Assembly (NCBI GenBank): GCA_012838205.1
Contig: DUPR01000049.1
Span: 1 to 64,000, forward strand
DNA: 64,000 nt
Reading direction: 5' to 3'
Source of the DNA: Methanobacterium sp.
GTDB taxonomy: Archaea > Methanobacteriota > Methanobacteria > Methanobacteriales > Methanobacteriaceae
In this document: piece by piece, positions 31,398-41,743 of the stretch
Layout: each line of letters opens with the position of its first letter
How positions within the stretch are numbered: position 1 is the first letter of the stretch
The notes under the pieces: model-generated
The model's input: the letters and a program-made list of their open reading frames with translations, nothing else
What the model was told of the DNA's origin: nothing
The model's database searches: none
Made by a program: the position numbers and the translations under genes

Positions 31398-31584
31398 TAA
31401 TCCTTTAAGTAAATAGCGTGTGAAATATAGTTTCTATTTTTCACATTTTTATTTTTTATATGCATAGAAATTTCAGAGTTTAAAGATAAATGGATTAACG
31501 ATTATTTAACTTAAAAATTCCAAAAAATCCGTAATTAGATTCATGAATAATAAACTAACCCAAGAACAAAAGGAGAAATAAATA

Positions 31585-31854
<270 letters not shown>

Positions 31855-31974
31855 TTCCCCTCCATTTTTTTTAGCACTTAATTTCTTTAATTCTTACTAT
31901 CAATCCATCTGAATAATCGATTTTTTCAAGAATATGTTATATTTTTGTTTCTATTCGAAAAAATTGAATAATTA

Positions 31975-34089
31975 TTATAGTTTGTCTAACTGATTTTTGA
32001 GCACCTTATATAAGTTTTCTGCGCCGATTATCTTTTCAGATCCCATATCCCAACCAGAAGGGTGTAAAATGAATGGTTGGTTTTGTTCACCACCTAAACC
32101 ACCATGACTACCCACCAGCTCTTCAAAAGCAGCCACTTCATTAGTTGCAGGATCGTAAAAGCTGTTAACCAAAATATCTGGAGCATATTTAAAACTATCG
32201 GTACGGGAAAGATGAATATCTGCTCTTGGTCCAAAAACAGTTAAGGGGTCTTCACCTTCAATTGTGCCGTCTTTAAGAAAGTGTACACCTTTACTTCCCA
32301 TTGCCATTGGACCGAACTCTTGAGACCTTACCATTATAAATCCCACACCTTCATGTTGAACCAGACCTGGAATTAAATCTGGATAAAAAATCTTTATTTG
32401 TTCAAAATTTAGTCTTTCAACGTGTTCTGTGAGATAAATTAATCCCAAATTTCCTGATGCAAGGACAATAACTTGAGCTTCGCTAGATGATGGCGTTTTT
32501 TCAGGAATTTTACTATTATTATGACGTTGCAAGTAAGTTAAAACCTTTTCTTTTAACGAAGGAGAGTTATCAATCTTTTCCACAGCTTTATCAAAAAAAT
32601 ACTTAGTTTCATCTGCCACCATTTCACTTTTAACTTTAATATACTGTTTACTATCCTCAATGGGATTTTGAATCATTTGCCCGAAATGGTCTTCATTTGA
32701 GGAAAGTTCACTATAGATGGTAGTATCTGGAGGCATTAAGTTTCTGACTAAATCTTCTAAAGTCAACCCATACCTCTGCAAGAAGGTTGCACCATTGGTT
32801 TGGCCATGATCAGACTGCACCACTAATTCATAAGGACGTGGCGCATATTTTTTAGCATTTTCCAAACGATGCACTTGCCTGTCTAATTTTTTAAGGGCAT
32901 AAAAAGCATCCCAGTCTCTAACTCCCGAATGATGAGCTATTTCATCATAGCCAAGATAAGTTACATAAGCAACATCAATTTCACCTTCTAACATATCCCC
33001 AATAAGAACTGCAGTAGTTATTTCACGTAAAAAAACGTTAGCCCCAGCTCTTACAAATGGATAAATAAAACCTCGCCTTATACGAGGTTTTTTATTTATT
33101 ACCCAGTGTACAAATTGAGAAGCAAAATCCATGAAAACATCCCAACAGAATAGGGCCACAATACGAGTGAAATTTGAAGGATAAGAATATACATAATACC
33201 ATGCACGTGTGTAAAACCTTTTCAAGTTTTTCAGTTGACTATATGTGAAAATAACATCAGCAGCATCACCAGAGAAAAGGTTACTTCTGCTGGCCCCCTT
33301 ATTTTTTAAAAGACCATTTCCATCAGAAATCCGTTTTTCAATTAGGGGAGCATCAGAAAATCCGGTTGAAACCATTATTTTGTTGTTTTTATCCTTTTCA
33401 ACCCATCGAAAAGCAGGAATATCCTGGTTATTTCCATGTAATATGCCTGCTTGGCTAGCTCCAGTCTGACTTGAAAGATCAGTTTCCCATCCAGTAACCT
33501 TATGAGTTCCTTCCTCTAACCATTTTTGGAGAGTAGGCATACAACCTTTTTCAATAGCTTCGTTTAATACGTTAAGAGAAAGTCCATCTATTTCCAGGAA
33601 TATAACTCCTTTTTTTCCTTTAAGTTTGATTTTTCCTTTTTTAACTTTTCTAATAACACTACGATAATACGTGGCATCATCATCAATGGTTAAAATAGCT
33701 GATAAAAATGTTGTGACAGCAGCCATTGCAATGGGAGTGAGTATTAAAGCTGGGCCTCCAATGGTAAAACCATCTACAAAATTACTGGCCAACCATATTA
33801 TAAAGCCATTTAGTAAGAGAGCTCCTATCCCCACAGTGAAAACCATGAATGGTAAGAGTATTTTTGTCAGAAGGGGCCAGAATAAAATATTTAAAAGTCC
33901 AACGAATCCTGCGGCAAAAAACGCCATATACCGATTACTGAAATGCAAACCAACCGAAAAATAGTCAATAATTAAAAAACCAAGGAAACCTCCAATCCAC
34001 ATAACTAGTATTCGGCCTAACCAGTAAAACCGGGAACGATCTTGAACATTATCTTGCCAATCCAAAACATATTTTTCCATATTTTCCAT
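31975..34089 (-). CDS. Membrane protein fused to a type I phosphodiesterase (alkaline phosphatase superfamily)
   Basis: A 704 aa protein. Residues about 25-140 hold four helices resembling the phage holin-like DUF (RILVMWIGGFLGFLIIDY, LLNILFWPLL). From about 165 comes an alkaline-phosphatase-fold domain: FLEIDGLSLNVL, nucleophile region SSQTGASQAGILHG, YDEIAHHSG, and VQSDHGQTNGATF. The enzyme would hydrolyse phosphodiesters or phosphomonoesters at the membrane; LPS- or lipid-modifying relatives exist. GGAG precedes the ATG at 34089. A metallophosphoesterase gene follows upstream, so both may act on the envelope. Confidence 0.87.
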   Translation of the reverse strand: MENMEKYVLDWQDNVQDRSRFYWLGRILVMWIGGFLGFLIIDYFSVGLHFSNRYMAFFAAGFVGLLNILFWPLLTKILLPFMVFTVGIGALLLNGFIIWLASNFVDGFTIGGPALILTPIAMAAVTTFLSAILTIDDDATYYRSVIRKVKKGKIKLKGKKGVIFLEIDGLSLNVLNEAIEKGCMPTLQKWLEEGTHKVTGWETDLSSQTGASQAGILHGNNQDIPAFRWVEKDKNNKIMVSTGFSDAPLIEKRISDGNGLLKNKGASRSNLFSGDAADVIFTYSQLKNLKRFYTRAWYYVYSYPSNFTRIVALFCWDVFMDFASQFVHWVINKKPRIRRGFIYPFVRAGANVFLREITTAVLIGDMLEGEIDVAYVTYLGYDEIAHHSGVRDWDAFYALKKLDRQVHRLENAKKYAPRPYELVVQSDHGQTNGATFLQRYGLTLEDLVRNLMPPDTTIYSELSSNEDHFGQMIQNPIEDSKQYIKVKSEMVADETKYFFDKAVEKIDNSPSLKEKVLTYLQRHNNSKIPEKTPSSSEAQVIVLASGNLGLIYLTEHVERLNFEQIKIFYPDLIPGLVQHEGVGFIMVRSQEFGPMAMGSKGVHFLKDGTIEGEDPLTVFGPRADIHLSRTDSFKYAPDILVNSFYDPATNEVAAFEELVGSHGGLGGEQNQPFILHPSGWDMGSEKIIGAENLYKVLKNQLDKL

Positions 34090-34123
34090 CTAGGCTACTC
34101 CATAGGACTATTCCAACCATTAA

Positions 34124-34972
34124 TTATTTAACTGGACATTTAAGATTAAAAATAGTGATTTCAGGGTCACAGTTTATCCTCAACCAGAACACATTTGTTC
34201 CCAAGCCCCGGCTGGTGTACTGGACCATATCCCCCACCATATATTTCCCAACAGGATATTTAAGAAAATGAGGCCCTCTGACAAAGGTTCCCAAACCTGG
34301 GATGAGAAACTGCCCACCATGGGAATGACCAGATATTTGAAGGCTGAATCGTCCAGTGCTAGAGCTTATATCTGCAAAATCTGGTTCATGTGCCAGGAGT
34401 ATGGCTGGACCTTCTTCTGGAAGTTTTTCCATAACCATATCCAGCCGATTCATACCCAACATAACACTATCAACACCAGCTATATGGAGTGGAGCGTCAT
34501 AACGATAAATAGTATAAAAATCGTTGCTAACATCAATTATATTGCTTCTTTTCAATATTTTGCGAATTTTTTCAGCACCCAACCAGTGATCATGGTTTCC
34601 TAAAACTGCAATAGTGGAATCCTTGGGTTTTAACCTTTTTAACGAGTTTTCGAGATCCCAGGCAACATCATCCAAAACATATGAAATAAAATCTCCAGTT
34701 ATGGTTATAGAATCTGGGTTTTCTTTATTGAGAATATCTATAACTCCATCAAGATGTTTAGGTGTAATCCATTGGCCTAAATGAATGTCAGAAATGTTTG
34801 CAATACAATAATCATTGAAAGAAGGATCCAATCCTTGAATTGTAACATCAACGTGTTCCACTTTGAAATCTTTATGATTGAATTCAGGTTTTCCTATTTT
34901 ATTGCGCCAATGATTCATGCCTCTTTGAACCTTTTGCATGTATTTTAAAGTATTTGGATTTTTTTTCTTCAT
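34124..34972 (-). CDS. Calcineurin-like metallophosphoesterase
   Basis: A 282 aa protein with the full dimetal motif set: ISDIHLGQ, ITGDFISY, LGNHDHWLG, LLAHEPDF, and SGHSHGGQ. The spacing matches the YaeI/YkuE-type group, some of which cleave phosphates from lipid A or UDP-diacylglucosamine. It has no N-terminal helix, which those often have. It lies 34 bases upstream of the holin/phosphodiesterase gene on the same strand, so the two may be co-transcribed. Confidence 0.9.
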   Translation of the reverse strand: MKKKNPNTLKYMQKVQRGMNHWRNKIGKPEFNHKDFKVEHVDVTIQGLDPSFNDYCIANISDIHLGQWITPKHLDGVIDILNKENPDSITITGDFISYVLDDVAWDLENSLKRLKPKDSTIAVLGNHDHWLGAEKIRKILKRSNIIDVSNDFYTIYRYDAPLHIAGVDSVMLGMNRLDMVMEKLPEEGPAILLAHEPDFADISSSTGRFSLQISGHSHGGQFLIPGLGTFVRGPHFLKYPVGKYMVGDMVQYTSRGLGTNVFWLRINCDPEITIFNLKCPVK

Positions 34973-35684
34973 AATTGAATCATTGTCCCTAAGATATACT
35001 TGTTATAACTTGTGTGAACTGGAATAATTTTTTCAAAAAGATGAGAATATACGAAAAATGTATGTTGTGATTCATATTATATTTTTTTAAAAATGCCAAA
35101 TTGCGATTTTTAACTTAATACCAAAATATGGGAATTATGAAACATTCCATACAACAATTGTAGTAAACCAAGTTCAAAATAAATAGTATTTTTTATTTCC
35201 ATTTTATCACCAAATTTCCTTTAACCTTCTCTTTCTGCTGTTCTATAAGTAAAACTCCCTAATATGCTTCAAATGTTCCACCCGCATTGTCAGTAAATAA
35301 ATCATTCATTGTGTGTCTAGGTGTTTTGGGTTGGGAGCCTTACATCTAAATGTTTCCACTTTTTGTTCCAGAATGCCCTTTGGAAAATTTTATCATCCAG
35401 CATATTCACCCATTTCCAATACACCCCATAGATTGATGCAATTATTATAATAAAAATTGCCATGTAAGTTATTGGATTTTAACTGCCATAATAGTGCATA
35501 GTGTAAATCATCATCCCTATTAGAGATAAGTATTAGGGGAGCATGGAATGCTGGATAAAAATAAATAAGAAAATTACCAATCCACAAATAATAAAAAAAT
35601 CTAGGCAGTTTCTGTTGGGATAATAACTAAGAAAAGAAAAGGGAATTATAAAAAATTTAAAAGAAAAGAGAATGAGGTCTGCAA
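34973..35684. other. Long intergenic stretch with possible gene remnants
   Basis: No well-supported gene. Minus-strand frames at 35317-35463 and 35393-35587 look partly coding, listed below. The rest is A/T-rich with no strong repeat. Confidence 0.4.
35317..35463 (-). CDS. Possible 48 aa membrane mini-protein or remnant
   Basis: From an ATG at 35463 the frame reads MAIFIIIIASIYGVYWKWV, a plausible membrane helix, then a charged tail with FWNKKWKHLDVRLP. No ribosome site is seen. It overlaps another hydrophobic frame (35393-35587) in a different phase, so it may be the C-terminus of a decayed membrane-protein gene rather than a working gene. Confidence 0.3.
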   Translation of the reverse strand: MAIFIIIIASIYGVYWKWVNMLDDKIFQRAFWNKKWKHLDVRLPTQNT

Positions 35685-37670
35685 TTGGAACAAAAAGGTT
35701 TCAAGGGGAATTTAATAAGATTTTTAAAACCCATTGGTAAACCACCATGGAAACATGCGCTTAAATCCATCTTTTTAATGGTTTTAGCTTGTTTATTAGC
35801 TAAATTTATCGGTTTTGATCAGGGAATAAAATTAATAGTTTTTACCACTCTTATAGCAACTATACTCATAGATGTTCAATTCCCATTACGTAAGATTATT
35901 CCTCTAACATTCATAGGATTTTTAATAACTTTTTTAGCTTTTATTAGTTCATCATTGGCCCTTACCAGCTTGCCTGTGTTTCTATTTTTCGCGGTTGTTT
36001 GGGCATTTTTCAGTCTTTCCCTGTACATTTTTAGCGAAACAATGGGACTTTTTGGATTCCTTATATTCAGTGGCTACTTCTTGTCAGTGCTGCTGGTAAA
36101 CCCTGAGGTTTCCACTTGGGACTTGGCACTTTACATAATTTTTGCCTACTTGATTGGATCTTTTCTTTTCATACCAAAGTTCTTGGGAAGAAAAGAAGAT
36201 CTTTTGAACATGATTTCCTCACCATTCAGACCAAGAACATCTCTGGAGCATGTTTTATCAGTACGTGAAGCATTATCAGACTTGCCTATTGATCGTAGGG
36301 ATTATGAACTATTCCAAGTTGGAACTTTTCTTGTTGGCTTAAGAGAATACAGTAAAATTGTTTTAATCAAATTATCAGGAAAATCTCGTGATTTATTCCA
36401 GAATTTTATGGATACTGCCAATAAAACTAGCCAGGAAATAGCTTCCAGTGTAAAAAGAGATCCAAACCCAGTCCCCCTTGGATTATTGGATCAGAAAATA
36501 GAAAGTATGGAAAAAAAATTAACCAGCGATCCCAGTGGAAATACAGTTGTTCGTTTATCTAAAGATATACAAAAAATATTTACAAGAACTAATATACTAT
36601 TACAAGCTGAATATCCTTCTTTAGAAAAAAATATGACATATTTGGCTAGTACTTCCTTTAAAAATGTTTTATCTGCAAATTTTAATCTTAATAACATGTA
36701 CATACGCCACGCTCTGAGATTCACCTTAGCTCTTAGTTTAGGTCTTCTAACAGTCTATTTAGTCCATGACCCCGATATAATATGGATCATTATTGGTATT
36801 TTAATCATCTTCAAACCAGATGTTACTAGTACCCTCAACAACCTCATTTTAAGGGTTTCATTTAATTTTATAGCTATTATATTAGCAATATTAATTGGAT
36901 TAATCTTCCCCAACTCCCTACTTATCATGATTGGTTTTTTGATGCTTGTTTTATTTCGAACGTTCTATCAAACCCAAATGGGCCTTTCTATTATGGCATT
37001 TTCTGTTTTCGTGGTATTTATTTGCCCAACAGGGTTTTTATGTGAGAATGCGCTTGCTAAGCTTTTTTACGTCGGTATTGGTGCTATTATTGCATTTATC
37101 TGTGCATATTTAATATTACCCAGTAAGATGACGATAAATCTTCCTGAACAGATTTCCAAGACCATCCGTGCCAACCGTGAATATATTAATACTGTAATCC
37201 CCCACAAAGAAATGAGTTATAATAATGACTTGGCAGTTTCATGTTTTAGAAATTATATTTTGGAAGAAAAAAATCTAGAATCAGCTATTAAAAAGATTGG
37301 AGATACGTTTGATGATGTTTATATGGATGTTGACCTATATAATCGATTGAATACATGTAATAAAAAATTGGCAGCAGATCTGACTGCAGTGGCAACTATC
37401 CTAGAATCATCGGAATATTTACCAGATCTAGACCGTTTCAAGGAACAAGTAATAAACGCACTTAATGAATTGGCTTTGTCAGTTGAAAAAAATGTTATTC
37501 TTCCCAAAGCAAACATTGATGTGTTAGAATTGAATTCAGAAGATAATAAGATTCCAGACGATCTTGAAAATTATTTAAATGTAATTGTTTATGATATGCG
37601 ACACTTTCAGAACGAAGTTGAATGGGGATTCAAGGTTAGGGCTTTTAAAAAGTACAGAAATATAATTTGA
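35685..37670 (+). CDS. FUSC-type membrane transporter (aromatic acid exporter-like)
   Basis: A 661 aa protein starting at TTG. Two bundles of about six membrane helices (residues 20-165 and 330-475) each lead into a long helical cytoplasmic domain, the arrangement of FUSC/YccS and aromatic-acid exporter proteins. The central helices hold FKPDVTSTLNNLILR, similar to the FUSC signature. Transport of small organic acids is inferred from bacterial relatives. GAGGT lies upstream; the TTG start is not strong. It precedes a K+ channel gene by 60 bases. Confidence 0.82.
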   Translation: MEQKGFKGNLIRFLKPIGKPPWKHALKSIFLMVLACLLAKFIGFDQGIKLIVFTTLIATILIDVQFPLRKIIPLTFIGFLITFLAFISSSLALTSLPVFLFFAVVWAFFSLSLYIFSETMGLFGFLIFSGYFLSVLLVNPEVSTWDLALYIIFAYLIGSFLFIPKFLGRKEDLLNMISSPFRPRTSLEHVLSVREALSDLPIDRRDYELFQVGTFLVGLREYSKIVLIKLSGKSRDLFQNFMDTANKTSQEIASSVKRDPNPVPLGLLDQKIESMEKKLTSDPSGNTVVRLSKDIQKIFTRTNILLQAEYPSLEKNMTYLASTSFKNVLSANFNLNNMYIRHALRFTLALSLGLLTVYLVHDPDIIWIIIGILIIFKPDVTSTLNNLILRVSFNFIAIILAILIGLIFPNSLLIMIGFLMLVLFRTFYQTQMGLSIMAFSVFVVFICPTGFLCENALAKLFYVGIGAIIAFICAYLILPSKMTINLPEQISKTIRANREYINTVIPHKEMSYNNDLAVSCFRNYILEEKNLESAIKKIGDTFDDVYMDVDLYNRLNTCNKKLAADLTAVATILESSEYLPDLDRFKEQVINALNELALSVEKNVILPKANIDVLELNSEDNKIPDDLENYLNVIVYDMRHFQNEVEWGFKVRAFKKYRNII

Positions 37671-37730
37671 TTAATTGTATGATGTATTGAAAACATAAAA
37701 GATATTTGTTAAAAGAATTAAAGGAAAATC

Positions 37731-38570
37731 ATGAATCGTAGATTGGAGTTGCTACTTGAAATAATTTTTATAATATTTATCTTTCTTGATGGTTTTTTAC
37801 TTTTTATAAGCATTTTTTTACCCATAAAACCAACTTTATTCATAAATATTGTATTTTTTGACCTCATAACTAGCATATTACTCTTATTAGGCTATTTGAT
37901 AAAAATACGAGGACATGAAAAAAATACTTATGTGAAACAGAATTGGAATGGTTTTATATCCATCGCTCCCTTTTACTTTATTGGAATTGTTCTTTTGGGG
38001 ATGAATGAAACATCAATAATTCTCAAAATTTTATGTTTTATTAAAATATTTGCATTACTCTTTTCTGCTCGCCAAATAGGTAGGTATGTCGATGATTTCG
38101 TTGAAAGAAGTCGTTTGATATATGGTTTTGCATTTTTTGTAGTAGTGCTCTTATTTTGTTCAGTAGCCTTCTTTATGTTGGAAAAAGGTATTAATCCTGG
38201 AGTTAACACCTTTGAAGATTCATTTTGGTACATTATTCAGACCATAACCACAGTTGGTTACGGGGATGTTGTGCCAGACACGCAATGGGGGCGTTTAATT
38301 GGCATAATCGCCATGATCAGTGCAATAGGCATCACCAGCTTATTAACTGCCGCCACAACTTCCTCTTTAATGGATAAATTACGGGAAGATCGTGAAAAAA
38401 TGGCTAAATCTAGCATTAATTATTTTAAAGAACTTGAAAATAAAATAAATGATTTAGAATCAAATTTAATCAAAAGAGAAAATATTGATGAAATTAAAAC
38501 TGATTTAAAAAATATAAAAGCCGAAATGAATGAGATTAAAGGCATTCTAACTGAAATGAATAAAAAATAA
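37731..38570 (+). CDS. Voltage-gated-like potassium channel protein
   Basis: A 279 aa protein. Several N-terminal helices precede a pore loop with the selectivity filter TTVGYGDVVPD near residue 182, then a last helix (IGIIAMISAIGITSLL). The C-terminal 60 residues form a coiled coil (ELENKINDLESNLIKREN) that may set the tetramer. The charged S4 helix is weak, so gating may not be by voltage. K+ uptake or leak in turgor control is the family role. Confidence 0.9.
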   Translation: MNRRLELLLEIIFIIFIFLDGFLLFISIFLPIKPTLFINIVFFDLITSILLLLGYLIKIRGHEKNTYVKQNWNGFISIAPFYFIGIVLLGMNETSIILKILCFIKIFALLFSARQIGRYVDDFVERSRLIYGFAFFVVVLLFCSVAFFMLEKGINPGVNTFEDSFWYIIQTITTVGYGDVVPDTQWGRLIGIIAMISAIGITSLLTAATTSSLMDKLREDREKMAKSSINYFKELENKINDLESNLIKRENIDEIKTDLKNIKAEMNEIKGILTEMNKK

Positions 38571-38636
38571 GTAAAAAATGGGTAAAAAATTATTTGGGCA
38601 TCTTTGAATAAATTCCCCTTTACTATTTTTTTAGGC

Positions 38637-39119
38637 CTATTCCTCAAATAAGGCTAGAACACCGTTAATTATCAGCCAAACACCTATTAAAATTCCCAAA
38701 TAAACTGGATCAAAGGCTAATGTTCCCAATAGTATGTAAAGTAACCCCAGGACTATTCCAAGTATTCCTGCCCAAGTGGCATTTTTGTATGCGCTGCGAG
38801 AAAGTAGAGCTATTACACCGGCCGCTATCATGGATATTCCCACAATATATAGTAAGAAGGCAGTTAAGAATGCAAATAATGCAGAGCTGAATATCAGACC
38901 AATGCCTACAATCAGAACTATTATACCCAATATCACGTTCAAAATGCCTGCAGTTTTACTGATATCCATCTGAGAAGCGCCTACAATCAAAAGCCAAATA
39001 GCTATCATCAAAACTACAAAACCAGTTAACACACCAGCAGCGACAAGGCCTGCCAGTGGAAACGCTATTACTAATAAACCAAGAATTATCGCCAAAAGGG
39101 CCAATACAGGATTTTTCAT
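38637..39119 (-). CDS. DUF308/HdeD-family membrane protein (copy 1)
   Basis: A 160 aa protein with six short Gly/Ala-rich helices in three DUF308 hairpins: LLVIAFPLAGLVAAGVLTG, GASQMDISKTAGILNV, and IVLGLLYILLGTLAFDP. E. coli HdeD is linked to acid resistance; archaeal members are uncharacterised. GGAGGAAT precedes the ATG. A diverged second copy lies at 41744, and other small families are doubled between them. Confidence 0.87.
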   Translation of the reverse strand: MKNPVLALLAIILGLLVIAFPLAGLVAAGVLTGFVVLMIAIWLLIVGASQMDISKTAGILNVILGIIVLIVGIGLIFSSALFAFLTAFLLYIVGISMIAAGVIALLSRSAYKNATWAGILGIVLGLLYILLGTLAFDPVYLGILIGVWLIINGVLALFEE

Positions 39120-39254
39120 CTTATTCCTCCATTTATTTTAGTTAAATCTTTTTTATTATCATCAATAATTTGTTTCTGAAAATATAAATTGTTTGCCTTA
39201 GATTATTTAGAAATAAATAAAATCTACGATTAAACGGAAAATGTAAAAAATGTT

Positions 39255-39306
39255 CCCCACTAAAACTAAAAAAATAATAATAGTGGAACTATATATATTT
39301 ATAAAT
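39255..39306 (+). promoter_or_regulatory. Dyad and TATA upstream of the 51 aa membrane protein
   Basis: CCACTA (39257) and TAGTGG (39290) form an inverted repeat ahead of a TATATATTTATA element. The 12-mer CCCCACTAAAAC at 39255 recurs exactly at 39928, beyond the other mini-protein gene. A shared site is possible. Confidence 0.35.
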
Positions 39307-39331
39307 TTAAGATAGCAGATGGAGTGAAATG

Positions 39332-39487
39332 ATGAATAACAAAATAAATGGAATTGTAATGTTGGCATTGGGTGTTTTACTTGCTATTATCTACTTTGCA
39401 TTGCCCAAATTTTTGATATATACGTACTGGCTTGCAGTTGTATTACTAATTTTATATGGAATATACCTTTATCAAAAGAGAGGATAG
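39332..39487 (+). CDS. Two-helix membrane mini-protein, 51 aa (copy A)
   Basis: MNNKINGIVMLALGVLL begins a protein of two membrane helices joined by a short loop (PKFLIYTYWLAVV) and ending YLYQKRG. GGAGTGA seven bases upstream is a strong ribosome site (an ATG directly before gives one more residue). The facing gene at 39570-39728 encodes a clear paralogue, which shows that both are real genes. Function is unknown. Confidence 0.8.
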   Translation: MNNKINGIVMLALGVLLAIIYFALPKFLIYTYWLAVVLLILYGIYLYQKRG

Positions 39488-39569
39488 TCAAATTATGTTC
39501 TTATACTTCCCCTCTGTTTATTAAGAAATGGGTTTTTTTAAAAAAAAAAAGAAATTTTTGCCAAGGAAT

Positions 39570-39728
39570 TTAAGATTTGACAAAGTATAAATAAAGACCA
39601 TACAATAAAATTATGATTACTGCTAACCAGTAAATCCAATATACCCAGTCAGGAACTGCTAAAATAAATATTGCTAGAACAATGGCAAGAATCATTATTA
39701 AAATACCATTTATTTTTTCGTTTAACAT
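39570..39728 (-). CDS. Two-helix membrane mini-protein, 52 aa (copy B)
   Basis: MLNEKINGILIMILAIVL, then PDWVYWIYWLAVIIILLYGLYLYFVKS. Aligned end to end with copy A it shares KINGI, LAI, P, YWLAV and YGxYLY at the same positions. GAGGTGGAAA directly before the ATG is a textbook site. The two genes converge with 82 bases between stops. Function is unknown; not large enough to be a transporter, so a regulator of another membrane protein is a guess. Confidence 0.8.
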   Translation of the reverse strand: MLNEKINGILIMILAIVLAIFILAVPDWVYWIYWLAVIIILLYGLYLYFVKS

Positions 39729-40231
39729 TTTCCACCTCAAATATTAATCTTAATTAGCTTGAATGGATTTTAATTATTATTTTGATTTTTATTATCTATA
39801 TTTTTTTGGATTGTAATATGAAAATAGTATTAATTTTGTAGATTAGATCTTTTCCATAACCAATTTCAAGTGTGTTGGAATTGATTTTGTGGATAATGTA
39901 ATTATCCAATAAAATGTAACTGAAAGACCCCACTAAAACAAGAATTATCTTTGATATTTTAATGAGTTACCACTGCCAGTCTAAATCAATGAGCTTAAAA
40001 GCAAATATAAAGTACCCACTGAAAAATAAGGATCTGATCTTGAAGATACCATCTCCCTATTCACATCCGAATCATAGAATAATGAAGTTTTCCTCGAATT
40101 TTAACAATGTATTAAAAAAAGAGAGTAAGGTGTTTGAAATATACTATTTCTGTTTAAATCAAAGTCAAATTGGATATTGATGTTATAAACGTTATCTACT
40201 TCTTAATTTAAAAAATTTTGATTTTTCTTAT
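39729..40231. other. Gene-free stretch
   Basis: No supported gene; a 72-codon plus frame at 39962 lacks a ribosome site and has unlikely composition. Holds the second CCCCACTAAAAC at 39928-39939. Confidence 0.4.
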
Positions 40232-41059
40232 TTATTCATAAATAACAGCAGTCCCAGTGGCAGTTACAATAATAGCATTACCCATTAATCCTCCAATAGA
40301 ATTATAGTCAATTAAAACTTCAATTACCGTATTTGCGCCTATTTCCTTGGCATTTTGAAGCATGCGAGTGAGAGCCGCACTTTTAACTTCATCCAAATTC
40401 ATGTCTTGTAAATGGAGTTTCTTAGTGAGTTTAGATATTCCTTCAGAGTTTTCCATAACTATTGCCTCACCAGTTACCATACCGATGTGTTTAGTGATCT
40501 TACCTCCATCCATGTGAGGGATGGACACAATAGGAACCTCTAACTTATCAATTAAATTTTCAAATGTGTCTTCAGGAATCTTTTCAACACCTTCAGATTC
40601 AAGAGGTTTTTTACTGATTTTATCCATAGCTTTCGAGAGTAAATTCCCTAAAAACCCTATAATATAGGTTAAAACACCCAAAAAAACCACAAATACTAAA
40701 TAATTTATCAAAATGGGGAATGCTGCTTGAATCATCAATGCCAGACCACCTAAAGTAAAAAAATTAAGTACAATAGGATCTTTGGGGAAAAGCCAAGCGT
40801 ATGCATTTATTATTATAAATATTAAAAGTGCACTAATAGCTCCTGTGCTTTTACCATACATGCGACGAGCTATAAACGTTTCAACGAATCCGGCAATAAG
40901 GGGAGATACTATAAATAATATATTAAAGCCAAAAATTACTAAATGCCATTTCACACAGATAACTGCAGATAAAAAACCAACCCCGGTACCTATCAATACG
41001 GCAATGATTGCCCAGCGTTTTTCTACTAAATTATTTTTCACTGCTGCAAACAATCTCAT
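40232..41059 (-). CDS. Membrane protein with C-terminal YbjQ-like (DUF74/UPF0145) domain
   Basis: A 275 aa protein. Five or so helices occupy residues 17-150. After a charged linker, residues 170-275 form a YbjQ-type domain: [40 protein letters not shown], and [16 protein letters not shown]. The YbjQ domain makes pentamers and was first labelled heavy-metal binding. This fusion places it at the membrane. The stand-alone YbjQ gene lies 43 bases upstream on the same strand. Confidence 0.85.
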   Translation of the reverse strand: MRLFAAVKNNLVEKRWAIIAVLIGTGVGFLSAVICVKWHLVIFGFNILFIVSPLIAGFVETFIARRMYGKSTGAISALLIFIIINAYAWLFPKDPIVLNFFTLGGLALMIQAAFPILINYLVFVVFLGVLTYIIGFLGNLLSKAMDKISKKPLESEGVEKIPEDTFENLIDKLEVPIVSIPHMDGGKITKHIGMVTGEAIVMENSEGISKLTKKLHLQDMNLDEVKSAALTRMLQNAKEIGANTVIEVLIDYNSIGGLMGNAIIVTATGTAVIYE

Positions 41060-41102
41060 CCCTTCCCTTTCTTTATACTATGGTCAAAAAAAGATCAAAT
41101 TT

Positions 41103-41429
41103 CTATTCTTGATAAAAAACAGCAGTTCCAAACACAGTGACCATAATAGTGTTACCCATGGTTCCACCTAAATTATGATAGGCAACGCGCGCCCCAATTA
41201 CTGCATTAGCCCCTTTATCTGCGGCTTTATCCTTCATACTCTTCAAAGCTACTTCTCTAGCCTTTTTAAGTTCTTCTTCATAGGCAGAAGTTCTACCTCC
41301 CACCACGTCCCTGACTCCAGAGAACATGTCTTTGTAAACATTTGCCCCCAATAGAGACTCGCCAGTTACTAAACCATAATATTTATTAATTTTCTTTCCC
41401 TCTATTGTAGGAGTGGTTAAAACAAGCAT
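41103..41429 (-). CDS. YbjQ/UPF0145 family protein
   Basis: A 108 aa soluble domain: [22 protein letters not shown], then [40 protein letters not shown], and [17 protein letters not shown]. This is the full YbjQ family pattern. GGAGG six bases before the ATG supports the start. It precedes the membrane-anchored homologue, so the two may co-assemble. Biological role unknown. Confidence 0.92.
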   Translation of the reverse strand: MLVLTTPTIEGKKINKYYGLVTGESLLGANVYKDMFSGVRDVVGGRTSAYEEELKKAREVALKSMKDKAADKGANAVIGARVAYHNLGGTMGNTIMVTVFGTAVFYQE

Positions 41430-41743
41430 CGGAAAACCTCCAACATAGTCAATCGCTGATTTTTCTATTAAATATACTTATTATTTTATCTTTATAGTAT
41501 TTGAGCTAGGTGGTTTAACACTATTTTACTTGTAAAATACTGGTAAAAACACCAAATTTATTATAATCTAAAAACAAAACAATTATTGTAGCCGTATCAG
41601 TAACTTCTATCTTAATTTGATAACATCGGACCAATTCATCAGACTTTATTCATTTAAATAAATTTGATCTAATCTAAATAGATATCTGCGGACTATGGCT
41701 TGAAATAGATTTTTAATAAAACATCATTTTAGGAGTTGTATGA
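41430..41743. other. Divergent intergenic stretch between YbjQ and DUF308 genes
   Basis: No gene. It holds the 8-2-8 palindrome at 41522-41539. Confidence 0.5.
41522..41539. promoter_or_regulatory. Perfect palindrome, candidate operator
   Basis: TATTTTAC-TT-GTAAAATA is an exact 8-bp dyad with a two-base centre, followed by another GTAAAA at 41543. It lies about 95 bases ahead of ybjQ (minus) and 205 ahead of the DUF308 gene (plus). Confidence 0.4.

Noticed and set aside
39962..40180. 72-codon plus-strand frame in a gene-free stretch
   Set aside because: No ribosome site, odd composition with many Ser/Asn/Lys, and no recognisable motif.
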